DNA from: Xenorhabdus stockiae
Lineage (GTDB): Bacteria > Pseudomonadota > Gammaproteobacteria > Enterobacterales > Enterobacteriaceae
Reading direction: 5' to 3'
Assembly (NCBI RefSeq): GCF_002632825.1
Contig: NZ_NJAJ01000004.1
Location: forward strand, 1 to 64,000
Length of the DNA: 64,000 bases
Below are positions 39,981 through 50,479 of this stretch, in pieces (positions within the stretch are counted from its first letter, which is position 1; every line of letters starts with the position of its first letter). Under the pieces are notes generated by a model. It did not search any database, was not told the DNA's origin, and saw only the letters and a list, made by a program, of their open reading frames with translations. Position numbers and translations under genes: made by a program.

Positions 39981-40571
39981 ATGCTTCCGATTGTTTTATC
40001 ATCAACTTCGATATATCGCCGCTTATTACTGGAAAAAATTGGCCTGCCTTTTACCTGTGCAGCACCAAATATTGATGAAAGCCCACAGGAGAATGAAAAT
40101 CCTGAACAATTAGTGATGCGGCTTTCACAAGAAAAGGCTACAGCATTACAACAGGATTATTCCAGCCATCTTATTATAGGTTCAGATCAGGTTTGTATTT
40201 TAAATGGAGAATTAACAGGAAAGCCGCATAATTTTGAGAATGCTTTCGCACAGTTAAAAAGATCCAGTGGTCAGTGTGTCACTTTTTATACCGGTATTAC
40301 ATTATTCAATAGCAAAACCGGAAGTACTGATACTCGCTGTGAACTATTTCATGTCCATTTTAGAGAGCTTACTGATACTGAAATCATCGGCTACTTGGAA
40401 AAAGAACAACCGTTTAATTGTGCCGGCAGTTTTAAAAGTGAAGGCTTAGGGATCACATTATTTGAAAAGCTAGATGGCAAAGACCCCAATACATTAGTTG
40501 GTCTGCCATTAATCACACTGACTGAAATGCTTACCCGTCAAGGGGTAAACCCCCTGACGGCACATTATTAA
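39981..40571 (+). CDS. yceF: Maf-like 7-methyl-GTP pyrophosphatase YceF
   Basis: A 196-residue Maf/HAM1-fold pyrophosphatase. After the first strand ([20 protein letters not shown]) come the catalytic region IIGSDQV, GKP, FYTG and the C-terminal [30 protein letters not shown]. coli YceF prefers m7GTP and probably cleans modified nucleotides. Two adjacent ATGs (39978, 39981) are equally possible; longer upstream in-frame sequence has no ribosome site. Convergent with rluC; the last codons contain an inverted repeat (CGTCA and TGACG around GGGG/CCCC) that may end transcription. Confidence 0.93.
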   Translation: MLPIVLSSTSIYRRLLLEKIGLPFTCAAPNIDESPQENENPEQLVMRLSQEKATALQQDYSSHLIIGSDQVCILNGELTGKPHNFENAFAQLKRSSGQCVTFYTGITLFNSKTGSTDTRCELFHVHFRELTDTEIIGYLEKEQPFNCAGSFKSEGLGITLFEKLDGKDPNTLVGLPLITLTEMLTRQGVNPLTAHY

Positions 40572-40587
40572 ACAAATGATTATTGCA

Positions 40588-41538
40588 TTACATTTGTCGC
40601 AATTTTTTTAAGCATTGTCGTAATGCCGCATCCATTGGTGCTTCGAAACGCATCGTTTCACCGGTTGATGGATGCGTAAACTTCAGTGAACTGGCATGCA
40701 GAAACAGCCGGTTGATCCCTGTTTCTGCAAGCTGCCCGTCAAACGCTTTGTCACCATAACGATCATCAAATGCTATCGGGTGCCCCGCATACAGAGTATG
40801 AACACGGATTTGATGGGTACGCCCGGTTACAGGACTGGCCCGCACTAATGTAGCAAACGCGTAACGTTCTTCCACCTTAAAACGCGTTTCAGAAGGTTTA
40901 CCTTCGCTGCTGACCTTCACGACTCTTTCACCACTTTGCAGAAGATTCTTTAACAAAGGTGCCTGTACGACTTTGCAGTGAGATTGCCACTGCCCACGCA
41001 CCAAAGCTAGATAATCTTTCTGCATTTGCTTAAGGCGTAATTGTTCATGCAATGAACGTAGAGCAGAACGTTTTTTCGCAACCAGCAAAACCCCGGAAGT
41101 ATCACGGTCAAGACGGTGTACCAGCTCAAGAAAGCGAGCTTCGGGACGTAATGCCCGTAATCCTTCAATAACACCGAAACTTAACCCGCTCCCACCATGC
41201 ACAGCTGTTCCTGAAGGCTTATTAATGACCAATATATAATCATCTTCATAAAGAATACATTCTGCCAACGCGGCAACTTTACCCAACTTGGCAGAAACAG
41301 GAACCTCCTGTTTTTCCGCCACTCTGACAGGCGGAATTCTGACAACATCGTTTGCTGTCAATTTATATTCAGGCTTGATTCTTCCTTTATTGACTCTAAC
41401 TTCACCTTTACGCAAGATCCGGTAGATCATGCTTTTAGGTACACCTTTTAATCGAGCCAGCAAAAAATTATCAATTCTCTGGCCGGCCTCATCGTCATCA
41501 ATAGTGACAAACTGTACAACTTGATTATTTGTTTTCAT
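40588..41538 (-). CDS. rluC: 23S rRNA pseudouridine(955/2504/2580) synthase
   Basis: A 316-residue RluA-family enzyme with an S4 RNA-binding domain (about 19-68) and a catalytic domain with Asp144 in HRLDRDTSGVLLVAKK. Conserved GRTHQIRVH and a C-terminal FLHA are present. E. coli RluC modifies U955, U2504 and U2580. Divergent from rne, as in E. coli. Confidence 0.95.
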   Translation of the reverse strand: MKTNNQVVQFVTIDDDEAGQRIDNFLLARLKGVPKSMIYRILRKGEVRVNKGRIKPEYKLTANDVVRIPPVRVAEKQEVPVSAKLGKVAALAECILYEDDYILVINKPSGTAVHGGSGLSFGVIEGLRALRPEARFLELVHRLDRDTSGVLLVAKKRSALRSLHEQLRLKQMQKDYLALVRGQWQSHCKVVQAPLLKNLLQSGERVVKVSSEGKPSETRFKVEERYAFATLVRASPVTGRTHQIRVHTLYAGHPIAFDDRYGDKAFDGQLAETGINRLFLHASSLKFTHPSTGETMRFEAPMDAALRQCLKKLRQM

Positions 41539-42108
41539 GGGCGCAATTTTAATTATCCCGCAAACAGAGTGCCACTCATTTTTAAATCATGTATAAATAA
41601 TATCCATATTTTTATTCTTTATTATTAAATTGCCTTAGAATAAAGGCTAAAGATTAACAACTTATCACTATTTCATGATAAAAAACTCTTAAAGAGATAA
41701 AGTCACCTTGCTATCACCCCAATAGCAATGGAATAATGCTTTCCGGCCACGATTTACTAAACTATGAATGGCAGATTGAAATTGTTTGTTATCTGTTTGT
41801 TTGAACAAAAACGCAGCAATGGCGTAAGACGTAATGTTTAATCAAACAATTTATGGGCTGTGAGTTGCTACTTACTGGATTGGGTAAAACCTGTACTAAT
41901 TTATTACAGTATCTCCCAACAAAGAGCGCTGCGTTTCTTCCAATGAAAGAAATGAAATTCAGGCTCGCCGACATTTAGGCGCCTCTATACAACCGATAGC
42001 CGTGAGGCTGACGGTTTTGTAAAAGACACGAGGCCATCGGTTTCCAGTAAATGCTCCTCTTTTTACTCATAGCTCTATACTAATGTAAAAAATAATGAGT
42101 AAGTTAGA
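41539..42108 (+). promoter_or_regulatory. rluC/rne intergenic region with structured rne 5' leader
   Basis: A 570-base gap that carries the promoters of both genes. The last ~180 bases before rne can fold: TTTCTT/AAGAAA at about 41933-41952, CGCC/GGCG at 41966-41981 enclosing GACATTTA, and a longer stem AACCGATAGCC (41991-42001) with GGCCATCGGTT (42032-42042, one G-U). In E. coli the long rne leader folds into hairpins that let RNase E cut and autoregulate its own mRNA, and position and stem number suggest the same here. The left part (41539-41750) shows no clear feature. Confidence 0.55.
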
Positions 42109-45100
42109 ATGAAAAGAATGTTAATCAACGCAACCCAGCAGGAAGAGTTGCGTGTTGCCCTTGTTGACGGGCAACGTCTTTATGATCTGGATATTGAGAG
42201 TCCTGGACACGAGCAAAAAAAGGCCAATATCTATAAAGGTAAAATTACACGGATTGAACCCAGCCTTGAAGCCGCATTTGTTGATTATGGTGCAGAGCGA
42301 CATGGCTTCCTGCCTATAAAAGAAATTGCACGTGAATATTTCCCAAATAATTACCATGCCCATGGCCGTCCTAACATTAAGGATATCCTTAAAGAAGGTC
42401 AGGAAGTCATCGTTCAGGTAGATAAAGAAGAACGAGGCAATAAAGGTGCTGCTTTGACGACCTTTATCAGTCTGGCAGGTAGTTATCTGGTTCTGATGCC
42501 GAATAATCCACGAGCTGGCGGTATTTCACGCCGTATCGAAGGTGATGATCGTATCGAATTAAAAGAAGCTCTCTCATCCCTTGATGTACCCGAAGGTATG
42601 GGGCTTATCGTTCGTACCGCTGGTGTCGGCAAATCCGCAGAAGCCCTCCAGGGGGATCTGAATTTTCGTCTGAAACACTGGGAAGCTATCAAAAAAGCGG
42701 CCAACAGCCATCCGGCTCCTTTTTTAATTCATCAGGAAAGTAACGTTATTGTACGCGCTTTTCGTGATTACCTGCGTCCCGATATTGGTGAGATTCTCAT
42801 CGATAATCCGAAGATTCTTGATTTAGCACGCCAGCACATTACTGCCCTCGGTCGTCCTGATTTTGCCAGCAAAATTAAACTGTATAGCGGTGAAGTCCCG
42901 CTGTTCAGCCACTACCAGATAGAATCGCAGATTGAATCTGCTTTCCAGCGCGAAGTAAGATTGCCTTCCGGTGGCTCAGTTGTCATTGATACTACTGAAG
43001 CCCTGACTGCAATTGATATCAACTCATCCCGTGCAACCCGTGGCGGCGATATTGAAGAAACTGCCTTTAATACGAATCTGGAAGCAGCAGATGAAATTGC
43101 CCGTCAATTACGCCTGCGTGACCTTGGTGGTCTGATTGTTATCGACTTTATCGATATGACACCAGTACGTCATCAGCGCGAGGTTGAAAACCGCCTGCGT
43201 GATGCAGTACGTCAGGATCGCGCCCGTATTCAGATTGGCCGCATTTCCCGTTTTGGCTTACTGGAAATGTCACGCCAGCGTTTAAGCCCATCTCTGGGTG
43301 AATCCAGCCACCATGTTTGCCCTCGTTGTAGCGGCACAGGAACCATTCGTGATAATGAGTCACTTTCTCTGTCCATTCTTCGCCTGATAGAAGAAGAAGC
43401 CCTGAAAGAAAATACTCATCAGGTTCATGCTATTGTTCCTGTACAGATTGCTTCCTATCTGTTGAATGAAAAACGTAAAGCTGTCAGTGCGATTGAACAC
43501 CGTCAGGGTGGCGTTGGTATTGTTATCGTGCCAAACGATCAAATGCAGACACCGCATTTCTCCGTTTTACGAGTTCGTAAAGGCGAAGAAATCTCGGCCC
43601 TAAGCTATCAGTTGCCACAGGTTCATGAAACAGAAATGGCAAATATTCAGGAAGATGTACAGCATGAACGCAAACGTCCTGAACAACCCGCTATTTCCAC
43701 TTTTGATTTGCCTGCTGAAGCGCCAGCTCCTGCCGCAGCAAAAGCAAAAGAGAAAAAAATCGCAGCCAAAGCAAATAGTCATCAAAAAGCAGAAAAACCT
43801 GGCCTATTCAGTCGCTTCTTAAATGCCCTGAAAAAAGTATTCAGTGGTGAAGAAGAGAAGCAGCCTCAGGAAAAAGCCAAGAGACCTTCTGGCAATGATG
43901 GTCGTCGTTCATCAGATCGCCGTAATCCACGCCGCCAAAACCAACGTCGTGAGCGTAACGAGAATGAAAATCGTAACAATCGCGAGCGTGATGAACAGCG
44001 TAAAGGTCGTAATACTCAGGCGAAAAATAACGTTCAGGATAATACTGCGGTAGATAATGAAGCGCGTGAGGCTCAGCAGCAACAGCGTCGCGAGCAACGT
44101 GCAGAGCGCCAACGTCGCCGTCAGGAAGAGAAACGCCAGCAACAGTTGGAAAGTAAGGCTCAACAGGCAATTAAACCTGAAGTTCCGGAAGAAGAAATTG
44201 AGGAACGTCAACCTGTTATGCCACGGCGCCAGCGTCGCCAGCTTGAGCAAAAGATTCGTATTACAGATAGCGTGAAAGAAGAAACAACTATTACGGCACT
44301 GCCGGTAGTTACATCTGATTCTGCACCTGTAATCGCGGAAAAAGAGAAAAAAGCTTCTGTTCCAGCTGTTATCAATACAGAAACTGAAGCAACAACTCAA
44401 CCTATCGCGGCAAATGAATCTATTGCTCAGGATACTGCTGAACAAAACGCTGCTGTGCCTGGCTCACAACAAAACGGTTCTCAGCAAAATAGCGAACAGC
44501 AAGATAATATCATGCCACGTCGTTCCCGCCGTTCGCCACGTCATTTGCGTGTCAGTGGGCAACGCCGTCGTCGTTATCGCGATGAGCGCAATCTGACTCA
44601 GTCACCGGTACCTCTGGCAGTTGCGGTAGCCTCACCTGAGTTAGCATCCGGTAAAGTCTGGGTTCGTTACCCGGTCACACCAGTGGCCACGACTTCTGAG
44701 CCAGAATTTTCTGTAATTGAAGAAGCTGCATCGGAACAAGCTGTTGAAATTATGCCAGTACCTGTTGCTGCAAAATCTGCTGAACCAGCACCTATTTTTG
44801 CAGAAGCTAAAGCTACAGAACAAACCGCAGTTGCTTATGAAGATGCGACACCTGAATCAGTGACCCAATCTACAGAATCAGTTGTTGAGTCAGTTTCTGG
44901 GCAGACTGATGAGCCTGTTCAAGAAGCTACCAAGTCTGTTGTCAGCCATGAGGTTTCAAATCAGGCTGAAACTGCACCTAACACAATGCAATATGATTCT
45001 GAGGAAAAAGTTGCTCACGTAGTAGAACCTATCATTGTGGACTCTATCGCTGAACAGGAAAATCATGAAGAACAGCCGACTGTCGCAACGGAAGTATGCT

Positions 45101-45345
45101 CTCAGACAGCAGAAGTTAAAGCGAAAGAGACAAAAGCTACTGAGTCTCAGGTTATCGTGGCAAAAAATCATCACTCTTACTCCCCAATGACTAAGGCTCC
45201 GGCACCGGATATGGCTGCACAGCCAGTCATTATTAGTGAATGGGAGCGCCCTGCTCATCCATTTAAAGGGAAAGGTGGTGCGGGTGGTCACTCTGCAACA
45301 AGTGTCGCAACATCCGGGATGTCAAAACCACAAATATTTGAGTAA
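42109..45345 (+). CDS. rne: Ribonuclease E
   Basis: A 1078-residue essential endoribonuclease and degradosome scaffold. The catalytic half has the S1 domain (about 36-120), the 5'-sensor, the DNase I-like domain with metal-binding Asp in LTAIDIN and [11 protein letters not shown], and the zinc link CPRCSGTG. The non-catalytic half keeps its working pieces: an amphipathic membrane anchor [14 protein letters not shown] (about 565-580), Arg-rich RNA-binding segments ([22 protein letters not shown]), and a C-terminal PNPase-binding end (about 1032-1078, with SEWERP and [10 protein letters not shown]). The linkers between are long, acidic and Gln/Glu-rich. A strong terminator follows. Confidence 0.97.
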   Translation: MKRMLINATQQEELRVALVDGQRLYDLDIESPGHEQKKANIYKGKITRIEPSLEAAFVDYGAERHGFLPIKEIAREYFPNNYHAHGRPNIKDILKEGQEVIVQVDKEERGNKGAALTTFISLAGSYLVLMPNNPRAGGISRRIEGDDRIELKEALSSLDVPEGMGLIVRTAGVGKSAEALQGDLNFRLKHWEAIKKAANSHPAPFLIHQESNVIVRAFRDYLRPDIGEILIDNPKILDLARQHITALGRPDFASKIKLYSGEVPLFSHYQIESQIESAFQREVRLPSGGSVVIDTTEALTAIDINSSRATRGGDIEETAFNTNLEAADEIARQLRLRDLGGLIVIDFIDMTPVRHQREVENRLRDAVRQDRARIQIGRISRFGLLEMSRQRLSPSLGESSHHVCPRCSGTGTIRDNESLSLSILRLIEEEALKENTHQVHAIVPVQIASYLLNEKRKAVSAIEHRQGGVGIVIVPNDQMQTPHFSVLRVRKGEEISALSYQLPQVHETEMANIQEDVQHERKRPEQPAISTFDLPAEAPAPAAAKAKEKKIAAKANSHQKAEKPGLFSRFLNALKKVFSGEEEKQPQEKAKRPSGNDGRRSSDRRNPRRQNQRRERNENENRNNRERDEQRKGRNTQAKNNVQDNTAVDNEAREAQQQQRREQRAERQRRRQEEKRQQQLESKAQQAIKPEVPEEEIEERQPVMPRRQRRQLEQKIRITDSVKEETTITALPVVTSDSAPVIAEKEKKASVPAVINTETEATTQPIAANESIAQDTAEQNAAVPGSQQNGSQQNSEQQDNIMPRRSRRSPRHLRVSGQRRRRYRDERNLTQSPVPLAVAVASPELASGKVWVRYPVTPVATTSEPEFSVIEEAASEQAVEIMPVPVAAKSAEPAPIFAEAKATEQTAVAYEDATPESVTQSTESVVESVSGQTDEPVQEATKSVVSHEVSNQAETAPNTMQYDSEEKVAHVVEPIIVDSIAEQENHEEQPTVATEVCSQTAEVKAKETKATESQVIVAKNHHSYSPMTKAPAPDMAAQPVIISEWERPAHPFKGKGGAGGHSATSVATSGMSKPQIFE

Positions 45346-45374
45346 TTACATATTGTAATTTCTTATAAAAATCA

Positions 45375-45405
45375 AATGGCTCCTGCACTCAGGAGCCATT
45401 TTTCT
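45375..45405 (+). terminator. Rho-independent terminator after rne
   Basis: Arms AATGGCTCCTG and CAGGAGCCATT close on a four-base loop and run into TTTCT, 30 bases past the rne stop. Confidence 0.92.
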
Positions 45406-45507
45406 CTCTCACTCCACAAACATTTCACAAAAGCCAGTCTGTCTCATTTCCTTTGCTCCTTAATTCCAATAAACTCAGATAATTATCATTTAAAACGGTG
45501 AATTATT

Positions 45508-46152
45508 ATGAGTGAAGTCACATCTGTGAGGCCCTGGTTAATTTTTGGTGCCGGTAAAGGTATCGGACGCCATTTGGTTAATATCGCACTAGAACAAAAT
45601 CGTCCTGTTACCGCACTAATCCGTAATGAAGAGCAGGCAGCAATACTGAGTTCAATAGGCGTAAACGTAATACAGGGTGATGCCTGTGACAGCAGAAGCA
45701 TAGAAAAAGTGATTGAGCATGCCGGAGAAAACCCGATTGTTTTTTCAACTATTGGGGGCGGTAATTCAGACCACCTTGGTAATATGGCCATTATAGATGC
45801 ACTGGAAAAGGCTCAGATTTCACGAATGCTTTTGGTTACATCCATCGGATGTGGAGATAGCTGGCATACTTTATCACCACGTGCCAAATCATTATTCGGC
45901 CAGTCTGTCAGACTTAAATCGCTGGCAGAAAGCTATCTGCAAACCAGTAGATTAGATTTCACTATTATTCGTCCGGGAGGGCTGACTGATCAGGCTGGCA
46001 CAGGTCATTGTCAGCGTTATCAAGGAGAAGTTCACGGTATGGTAAGCCGCAAAGATGTTGCTCAGCAATTAAATCAAATGACTGAAGATAAAGAGACTTA
46101 CTCTCAGATTTATGCTCTGGTTGACCCTGAATTAAAGCCTAACTGGAACTGA
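45508..46152 (+). CDS. NAD(P)-binding atypical short-chain dehydrogenase (NmrA-like)
   Basis: A 214-residue Rossmann-fold protein with the nucleotide motif GAGKGIG near residue 14, a VIQGDACD strand end typical of NmrA/SDR5-type folds, and STIGGG and RPGGLTD blocks. It lacks the classical Tyr-x3-Lys pair in its usual place, so it may act as an NAD(P)H-dependent reductase or as a redox-sensing binder. Single-gene unit after the rne terminator, convergent with tmaR. No specific substrate can be named. Confidence 0.75.
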   Translation: MSEVTSVRPWLIFGAGKGIGRHLVNIALEQNRPVTALIRNEEQAAILSSIGVNVIQGDACDSRSIEKVIEHAGENPIVFSTIGGGNSDHLGNMAIIDALEKAQISRMLLVTSIGCGDSWHTLSPRAKSLFGQSVRLKSLAESYLQTSRLDFTIIRPGGLTDQAGTGHCQRYQGEVHGMVSRKDVAQQLNQMTEDKETYSQIYALVDPELKPNWN

Positions 46153-46158
46153 TAAAGT

Positions 46159-46180
46159 AACCACGCCTGATGGCGTGGTT
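46159..46180. terminator. Bidirectional hairpin between the reductase gene and tmaR
   Basis: Perfect nine-base arms AACCACGCC and GGCGTGGTT around TGAT lie between two convergent stops. T-tracts are short on both sides. Confidence 0.7.
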
Positions 46181-46190
46181 AGCAAATATC

Positions 46191-46511
46191 TTATTTTACT
46201 CCGCCATCCATTGCTTTGAGCTTTTTAGATAATTCCCGGCGTTCTTTGGATAATTCAGCATTTTTGATGATATATTCATCAACCCGTTCTTCATAGTCAC
46301 TGCGCATATGGGCAATTATTCCCTGAATATCTTCAACTGACATTCCCGGTTTAATGTAATCACTGAGATTATCCAGCAACAATACACGTTTTTGGTTGTC
46401 ACGGACCTTTTTCTCGTTGTCTACAATCTCACGCTGTAATTTATTTTTTCGACGGAAGATACGTACAAACTCTAAGACATTATGGAATGTTGGTTTATTC
46501 GCGTTGTCCAT
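46191..46511 (-). CDS. tmaR: PTS pole-localisation protein TmaR
   Basis: A 106-residue, highly charged, coiled-coil protein close to E. coli TmaR (YeeX): [18 protein letters not shown] and [20 protein letters not shown] are almost unchanged. In E. coli TmaR clusters at the poles and holds PTS enzyme I there, depending on phosphorylation of Tyr72; the matching residue is Tyr73 ([11 protein letters not shown]). In E. coli yeeX also lies near sbcB and plaP, as here. Confidence 0.94.
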   Translation of the reverse strand: MDNANKPTFHNVLEFVRIFRRKNKLQREIVDNEKKVRDNQKRVLLLDNLSDYIKPGMSVEDIQGIIAHMRSDYEERVDEYIIKNAELSKERRELSKKLKAMDGGVK

Positions 46512-46631
46512 TTTTCACACCTTTACTTAATCAGAATGATAATTTTTTATGCTGATTACACAATACAATCTCAGGCAATATATAAACAAGCTAGTTTCGA
46601 TGATATTTAAATATTTTTTAATTTATTTCAC

Positions 46632-47030
46632 CTACTTTAACCGACGATACATTCCTTGTACTTGCGGCGATGTCAGTTCATACCCCATTCTTTCATAAAA
46701 TTCGGGTTTATCGGCAATCAAAGAAACATAAGAGTCCGGCAAAGCCTGAGTTTCCAGCCAGGCATCAATCCGATTCATTACTGTCTTCCCTAACCCTTTG
46801 CTCTGATAGTCAGGGTCAATCATAATATCTACTATTTCAAAGAAGCAGGCCCCATCACCAATAACTCTTCCCATACCGATCAATTTATCTTCATCACGTA
46901 AACAAATAGAAAACAATGAATTGGGTAATCCTTTTTCTGCTGCTTCAATGGATTTCGCCGATAACCCTGCCCGTTCACGCAGCATGATATATTCCTGCGC
47001 CATTGGAAGCACTTCGGTAACTTCTATCAT
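46632..47030 (-). CDS. GNAT-family N-acetyltransferase
   Basis: A 132-residue GNAT acetyltransferase. The acetyl-CoA-binding motif is IMIDPDYQSKGLGKTVM (the Q/RxxGxG/A pattern) and the C-terminal FYERMGYEL is typical. The start at 47030 is preferred because GGAG is about ten bases away, while the ATG at 47039 lies against it. Substrate unknown; small-molecule acetylation is most likely. Divergent from sbcB. Confidence 0.8.
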   Translation of the reverse strand: MIEVTEVLPMAQEYIMLRERAGLSAKSIEAAEKGLPNSLFSICLRDEDKLIGMGRVIGDGACFFEIVDIMIDPDYQSKGLGKTVMNRIDAWLETQALPDSYVSLIADKPEFYERMGYELTSPQVQGMYRRLK

Positions 47031-47123
47031 TACTTTCATTCTCCATATGATTCGAGTATTCAGATTGTTTCAGATATGGTTTACCATATCTTCCAACCAA
47101 TAGACAACAGATGCAGAATTGCC

Positions 47124-48551
47124 TTGAGTAACGATAAAAACCCCACTTTTTACTTTCATGATTATGAAACCTTTGGCATACATCCTGCCTTAGATCGCCC
47201 TGCACAGTTTGCGGGAGTTCGGACTGATAGTGATTTTAATATCATTGAAGAACCTCTAGTGGTGTACTGCGCTCCGGCTGATGATTATCTGCCTGAGCCT
47301 GAAGCTGTCATGATCACAGGAATTACTCCCCAGCTGGCTCTGAAAAAAGGTGTGAATGAGGCAGAGTTTACACGCCTGATCCATACTGAATTCAGCAAAC
47401 CCAATACCTGCATCCTCGGATATAATAATATCCGTTTTGATGATGAAGTCAGCCGCAATATTTTTTATCGCAATTTTTATGACCCTTACGCCTACAGCTG
47501 GCAAAAAGGTAATTCTCGCTGGGATCTACTTGATGTGTTACGCGCCTGCTATGCCCTGCGTCCGGAAGGCATTATCTGGCCGGAAAATGATGACGGGCTA
47601 CCCAGTTTCAAACTGGAACAACTGACAAAAGCGAATGGAATCGAGCATGTTCATGCGCACGATGCTATGTCAGACGTTTACGCGACTATTGCTATGGCAA
47701 AACTGGTTAAAACAGCTCAACCTAAATTGTTTGATTATTTTTTCCAGCTAAGAAATAAGCAGAAAGTCAGCAACCAGATTGATATTCCACAAATGAAGCC
47801 TCTGGTGCATGTATCAGGCATGTTCGGATCTTTACGCAGCAATATTAGCCTGATAGCACCTTTAGCATGGCACCCGACAAACAGAAATGCTGTTATTATG
47901 TGCGATTTGGCTGGAGATATTTCGCCTTTATTGGAGCTGGATGCCAATGAATTACGTGAGCGCCTGTATACCCGCCGGGATAAATTGCAGCCGGATCAGT
48001 CTCCTGTTCCCATCAAACTAGTGCACATCAATAAATGTCCGATCATTGCGCCTGAAAATACTCTGCGCCCACAGGATGCGGAGCGAGTTGGGCTGGATCG
48101 TAATCAGTGCGCACAAAACCTGACTATCTTACGTAACAACCCACAAATCCGTGAAAAAATAGTCGAATTATTTTCCCAACCAGAAGAATTTCCTGAATCC
48201 GATAATGTTGATGCCAAACTATATAGTGGCTTCTTCAGCGATGCCGATAAAACCGCAATGGAAATTATTCGTGAAACCACACCTCAAAATCTGCCTGCGC
48301 TGGATTTAACATTTCAGGACTCTCGTGTTAAAGATCTCCTGTTCCGTTATCGTGCCAGAAATTATCCGGCAACATTGGATTATGGTGAACAGCAGCGTTG
48401 GTTACAGCATCGCCGGGAAATATTCACTCAGGAAAATATCACTCAATATTTTGCAACTATTGAGCGGCTCTTTATTGAACATCAATCTGATGAAGAAAAG
48501 TGCCGTCAGTTAAAAGCATTAATAGACTATGCAGTTCAACTGGCTGAGTAA
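47124..48551 (+). CDS. sbcB: Exodeoxyribonuclease I
   Basis: A 475-residue 3'-5' single-strand DNA exonuclease. The DEDDh active site has Asp and Glu in FHDYETFG, Asp in NIRFDDE, and His/Asp in HDAMSDVYATIA, followed by the SH3-like and helical C-terminal domains. A TTG start at 47124 gives exactly the E. coli length (475) and an N-terminus like the E. coli one; an in-frame ATG at 47076 would add 16 residues and has no ribosome site. Neither start has a good Shine-Dalgarno. Confidence 0.93.
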   Translation: MSNDKNPTFYFHDYETFGIHPALDRPAQFAGVRTDSDFNIIEEPLVVYCAPADDYLPEPEAVMITGITPQLALKKGVNEAEFTRLIHTEFSKPNTCILGYNNIRFDDEVSRNIFYRNFYDPYAYSWQKGNSRWDLLDVLRACYALRPEGIIWPENDDGLPSFKLEQLTKANGIEHVHAHDAMSDVYATIAMAKLVKTAQPKLFDYFFQLRNKQKVSNQIDIPQMKPLVHVSGMFGSLRSNISLIAPLAWHPTNRNAVIMCDLAGDISPLLELDANELRERLYTRRDKLQPDQSPVPIKLVHINKCPIIAPENTLRPQDAERVGLDRNQCAQNLTILRNNPQIREKIVELFSQPEEFPESDNVDAKLYSGFFSDADKTAMEIIRETTPQNLPALDLTFQDSRVKDLLFRYRARNYPATLDYGEQQRWLQHRREIFTQENITQYFATIERLFIEHQSDEEKCRQLKALIDYAVQLAE

Positions 48552-48564
48552 ATTTAAATCAGTA

Positions 48565-48594
48565 CAGAAAAAGACAAAATTTTGTCTTTTTCTG
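48565..48594. terminator. 30-base perfect palindrome between sbcB and dld
   Basis: CAGAAAAAGACAAAA is followed directly by its exact reverse complement, with no loop bases. It lies between convergent genes and presents an A-run/T-run pair on both strands, so it should stop transcription from both sides. Confidence 0.85.
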
Positions 48595-48608
48595 TCTTTA
48601 TCCGCCCA

Positions 48609-50378
48609 TTATCCATTATTCTGACCATGTTGGTGAACAGAACATTTATCAGGACATTCTTCTCCCCGCATCTCCCCCCAATTTTTTAATTTAGATGTTT
48701 TACCAATACCCGGATTCAAACTGTTAGTAGGATCATTCATTTGATAAAACTGCTTAAGTTGGGGTTTAGCTTTATACAGATGACCAACATTATGTTCAGC
48801 AGGATATTCGGCTCCTCTCTGATTTAGGATTTCCAGCATTTTCTCTTTTAGTGCCTTAATATCCTTACCTTTTTTGACAATATAGTCCTGATGAAATACA
48901 TGACACATAAAGTGCCCATAATATAAACGATGAACCAGTGCTTCACTAATTTCTGGTGGCAGATGCTCAAACCACTCCTGATCATTACGCCGCAGAGCAA
49001 TATCTAACGCCAGGATATCCTCCACTTCGTCACTGTGTACTGCCTGATATCGGATTGCTGCTCCTGCTGCCGCAAAGCGATGTAAAAACGCTTTAGCTCC
49101 TTCTTCCGGCGTACAAGAAAAATAATCTCCGTCAGCCTGTTTGAAATAATTTCCCAACCATTCACTGGCTTCTTTTATTCCTTCACCAGACATTTTCAGC
49201 ATCAAGTGGTGTTCATAACGATCACGATAAGTTTTAAGTCGCGTTGGTAAATGTGAAGGCAGTAAACCACTTAACCACTGCATTACGCGATCTATTAAAT
49301 GGGGAGGCAAAAAAGGAATTTTTCCGAATATGGCATCCAGCCGTCCTTTTATACTGAAAAACATCGGCATTTTATCTGTACCGAGTTTATCAATCATCAC
49401 AAAAGTGTCTTTACCATAAACTTCAGCAATATCAAAAATATCCCGATGTATATACTCACCAGCAACCGGCAAGTGTTTAAAATTCGATAAAATATGTCTG
49501 CGTAATTCGGTCAAAACTTCTGGCTGATTAGTACCGATATAGAATACCTGATTAAGAGTCTCTGCCGGAAAGGTATCTAATCGCACGGCAAAAACAACGA
49601 GTTTCCCGGCACACCCGGAAGTCTCAAATAATCTGCGCTCATCAGCATTAAAGCGCGATGGAGTATCCGCCTCAATATCACGTACACGATGAGCATATTC
49701 ATGATCAGAAGCCACTCTGCCATTTTGTTGAATATCTTCCGCACGATAGCGCCGCTCTTCCAGACAGGTCAGAATATCTTCCGGTGAGTCACCCAGAGCT
49801 ATGCCTAAGTGATTAATAAGTTCAGCTTCGCCTTTCTCATTCACTCGCCCATATAAAGCCATTTCTGTATAAGCAGGGCCACGCTGCACCAGAGAGCCAC
49901 CAGAATTATTACAAATTCCCCCTATAACCGATGCGCCAATGCAGGAGGAACCAATGACTGAATGCGGTTCACGCGCCAGAGGTTTTAGCACTTTTTCTAA
50001 ATGCCATAATGTACTGCCCGGAAAAGCAACAACTTGATTGGCAGATTCAAGAAACTGTATCTTATCCATCCTCAGTGTGCTGATAATGATAATATCGCGA
50101 TCATAATCATCACCATTGGGAGTAGAACCTTCGGTTAGCCCTGTATTCGCCGCCTGCATTAAAACAATTTTGTCTGCATCTACACATGCCTTGAAAATTT
50201 TCCATTGCTCCAGTAATGAGCCGGGAGAGACAACAGCAAGAGCACTTCCCTGCCCAGAGCGAAAGCCTGTGCGATAACGCTCTGTTTTCTGTGGCTCGGT
50301 GAGAATATGAGCACTACCCACAATGTGAGTAAGAGTTGCTATGAGTTGCTGATTTTGTGGGGTATTAGCATCATTCAT
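48609..50378 (-). CDS. dld: Quinone-dependent D-lactate dehydrogenase
   Basis: A 589-residue peripheral membrane flavoenzyme oxidising D-lactate to pyruvate and feeding electrons to quinone. The N-terminal FAD-binding domain shows ANTGLTEGSTPNG and SSCIGASVIGGICNNSGGSL (glycine-rich FAD pocket); the Dld-type membrane-binding middle has basic helices (QWLSGLLPSHLPTRLKTYRDRYEHHL, key block PTRLKTYRDRYE); the C-terminal cap ends DPTNSLNPGIGKTSKLKNW. Length matches E. coli Dld (571) with a slightly longer tail. An IS200 copy lies about 100 bases upstream and may affect its promoter. Confidence 0.95.
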   Translation of the reverse strand: MNDANTPQNQQLIATLTHIVGSAHILTEPQKTERYRTGFRSGQGSALAVVSPGSLLEQWKIFKACVDADKIVLMQAANTGLTEGSTPNGDDYDRDIIIISTLRMDKIQFLESANQVVAFPGSTLWHLEKVLKPLAREPHSVIGSSCIGASVIGGICNNSGGSLVQRGPAYTEMALYGRVNEKGEAELINHLGIALGDSPEDILTCLEERRYRAEDIQQNGRVASDHEYAHRVRDIEADTPSRFNADERRLFETSGCAGKLVVFAVRLDTFPAETLNQVFYIGTNQPEVLTELRRHILSNFKHLPVAGEYIHRDIFDIAEVYGKDTFVMIDKLGTDKMPMFFSIKGRLDAIFGKIPFLPPHLIDRVMQWLSGLLPSHLPTRLKTYRDRYEHHLMLKMSGEGIKEASEWLGNYFKQADGDYFSCTPEEGAKAFLHRFAAAGAAIRYQAVHSDEVEDILALDIALRRNDQEWFEHLPPEISEALVHRLYYGHFMCHVFHQDYIVKKGKDIKALKEKMLEILNQRGAEYPAEHNVGHLYKAKPQLKQFYQMNDPTNSLNPGIGKTSKLKNWGEMRGEECPDKCSVHQHGQNNG

Positions 50379-50479
50379 AATGGTTTTCTTACCTTATACA
50401 GAGCCAGATGGATATATTGGTGACGAAATTAGCAAAGGATGAAGCTCAATCTATTATTGTGACTTTTTAATTTATTATC

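Noticed and set aside
43912-44445. Long open frames antisense to or shifted within rne (also 43841-44170 and 43625-43822)
   Set aside because: They arise from the repetitive Arg/Glu/Gln codons of the RNase E C-terminal half, have no ribosome sites and give low-complexity products.
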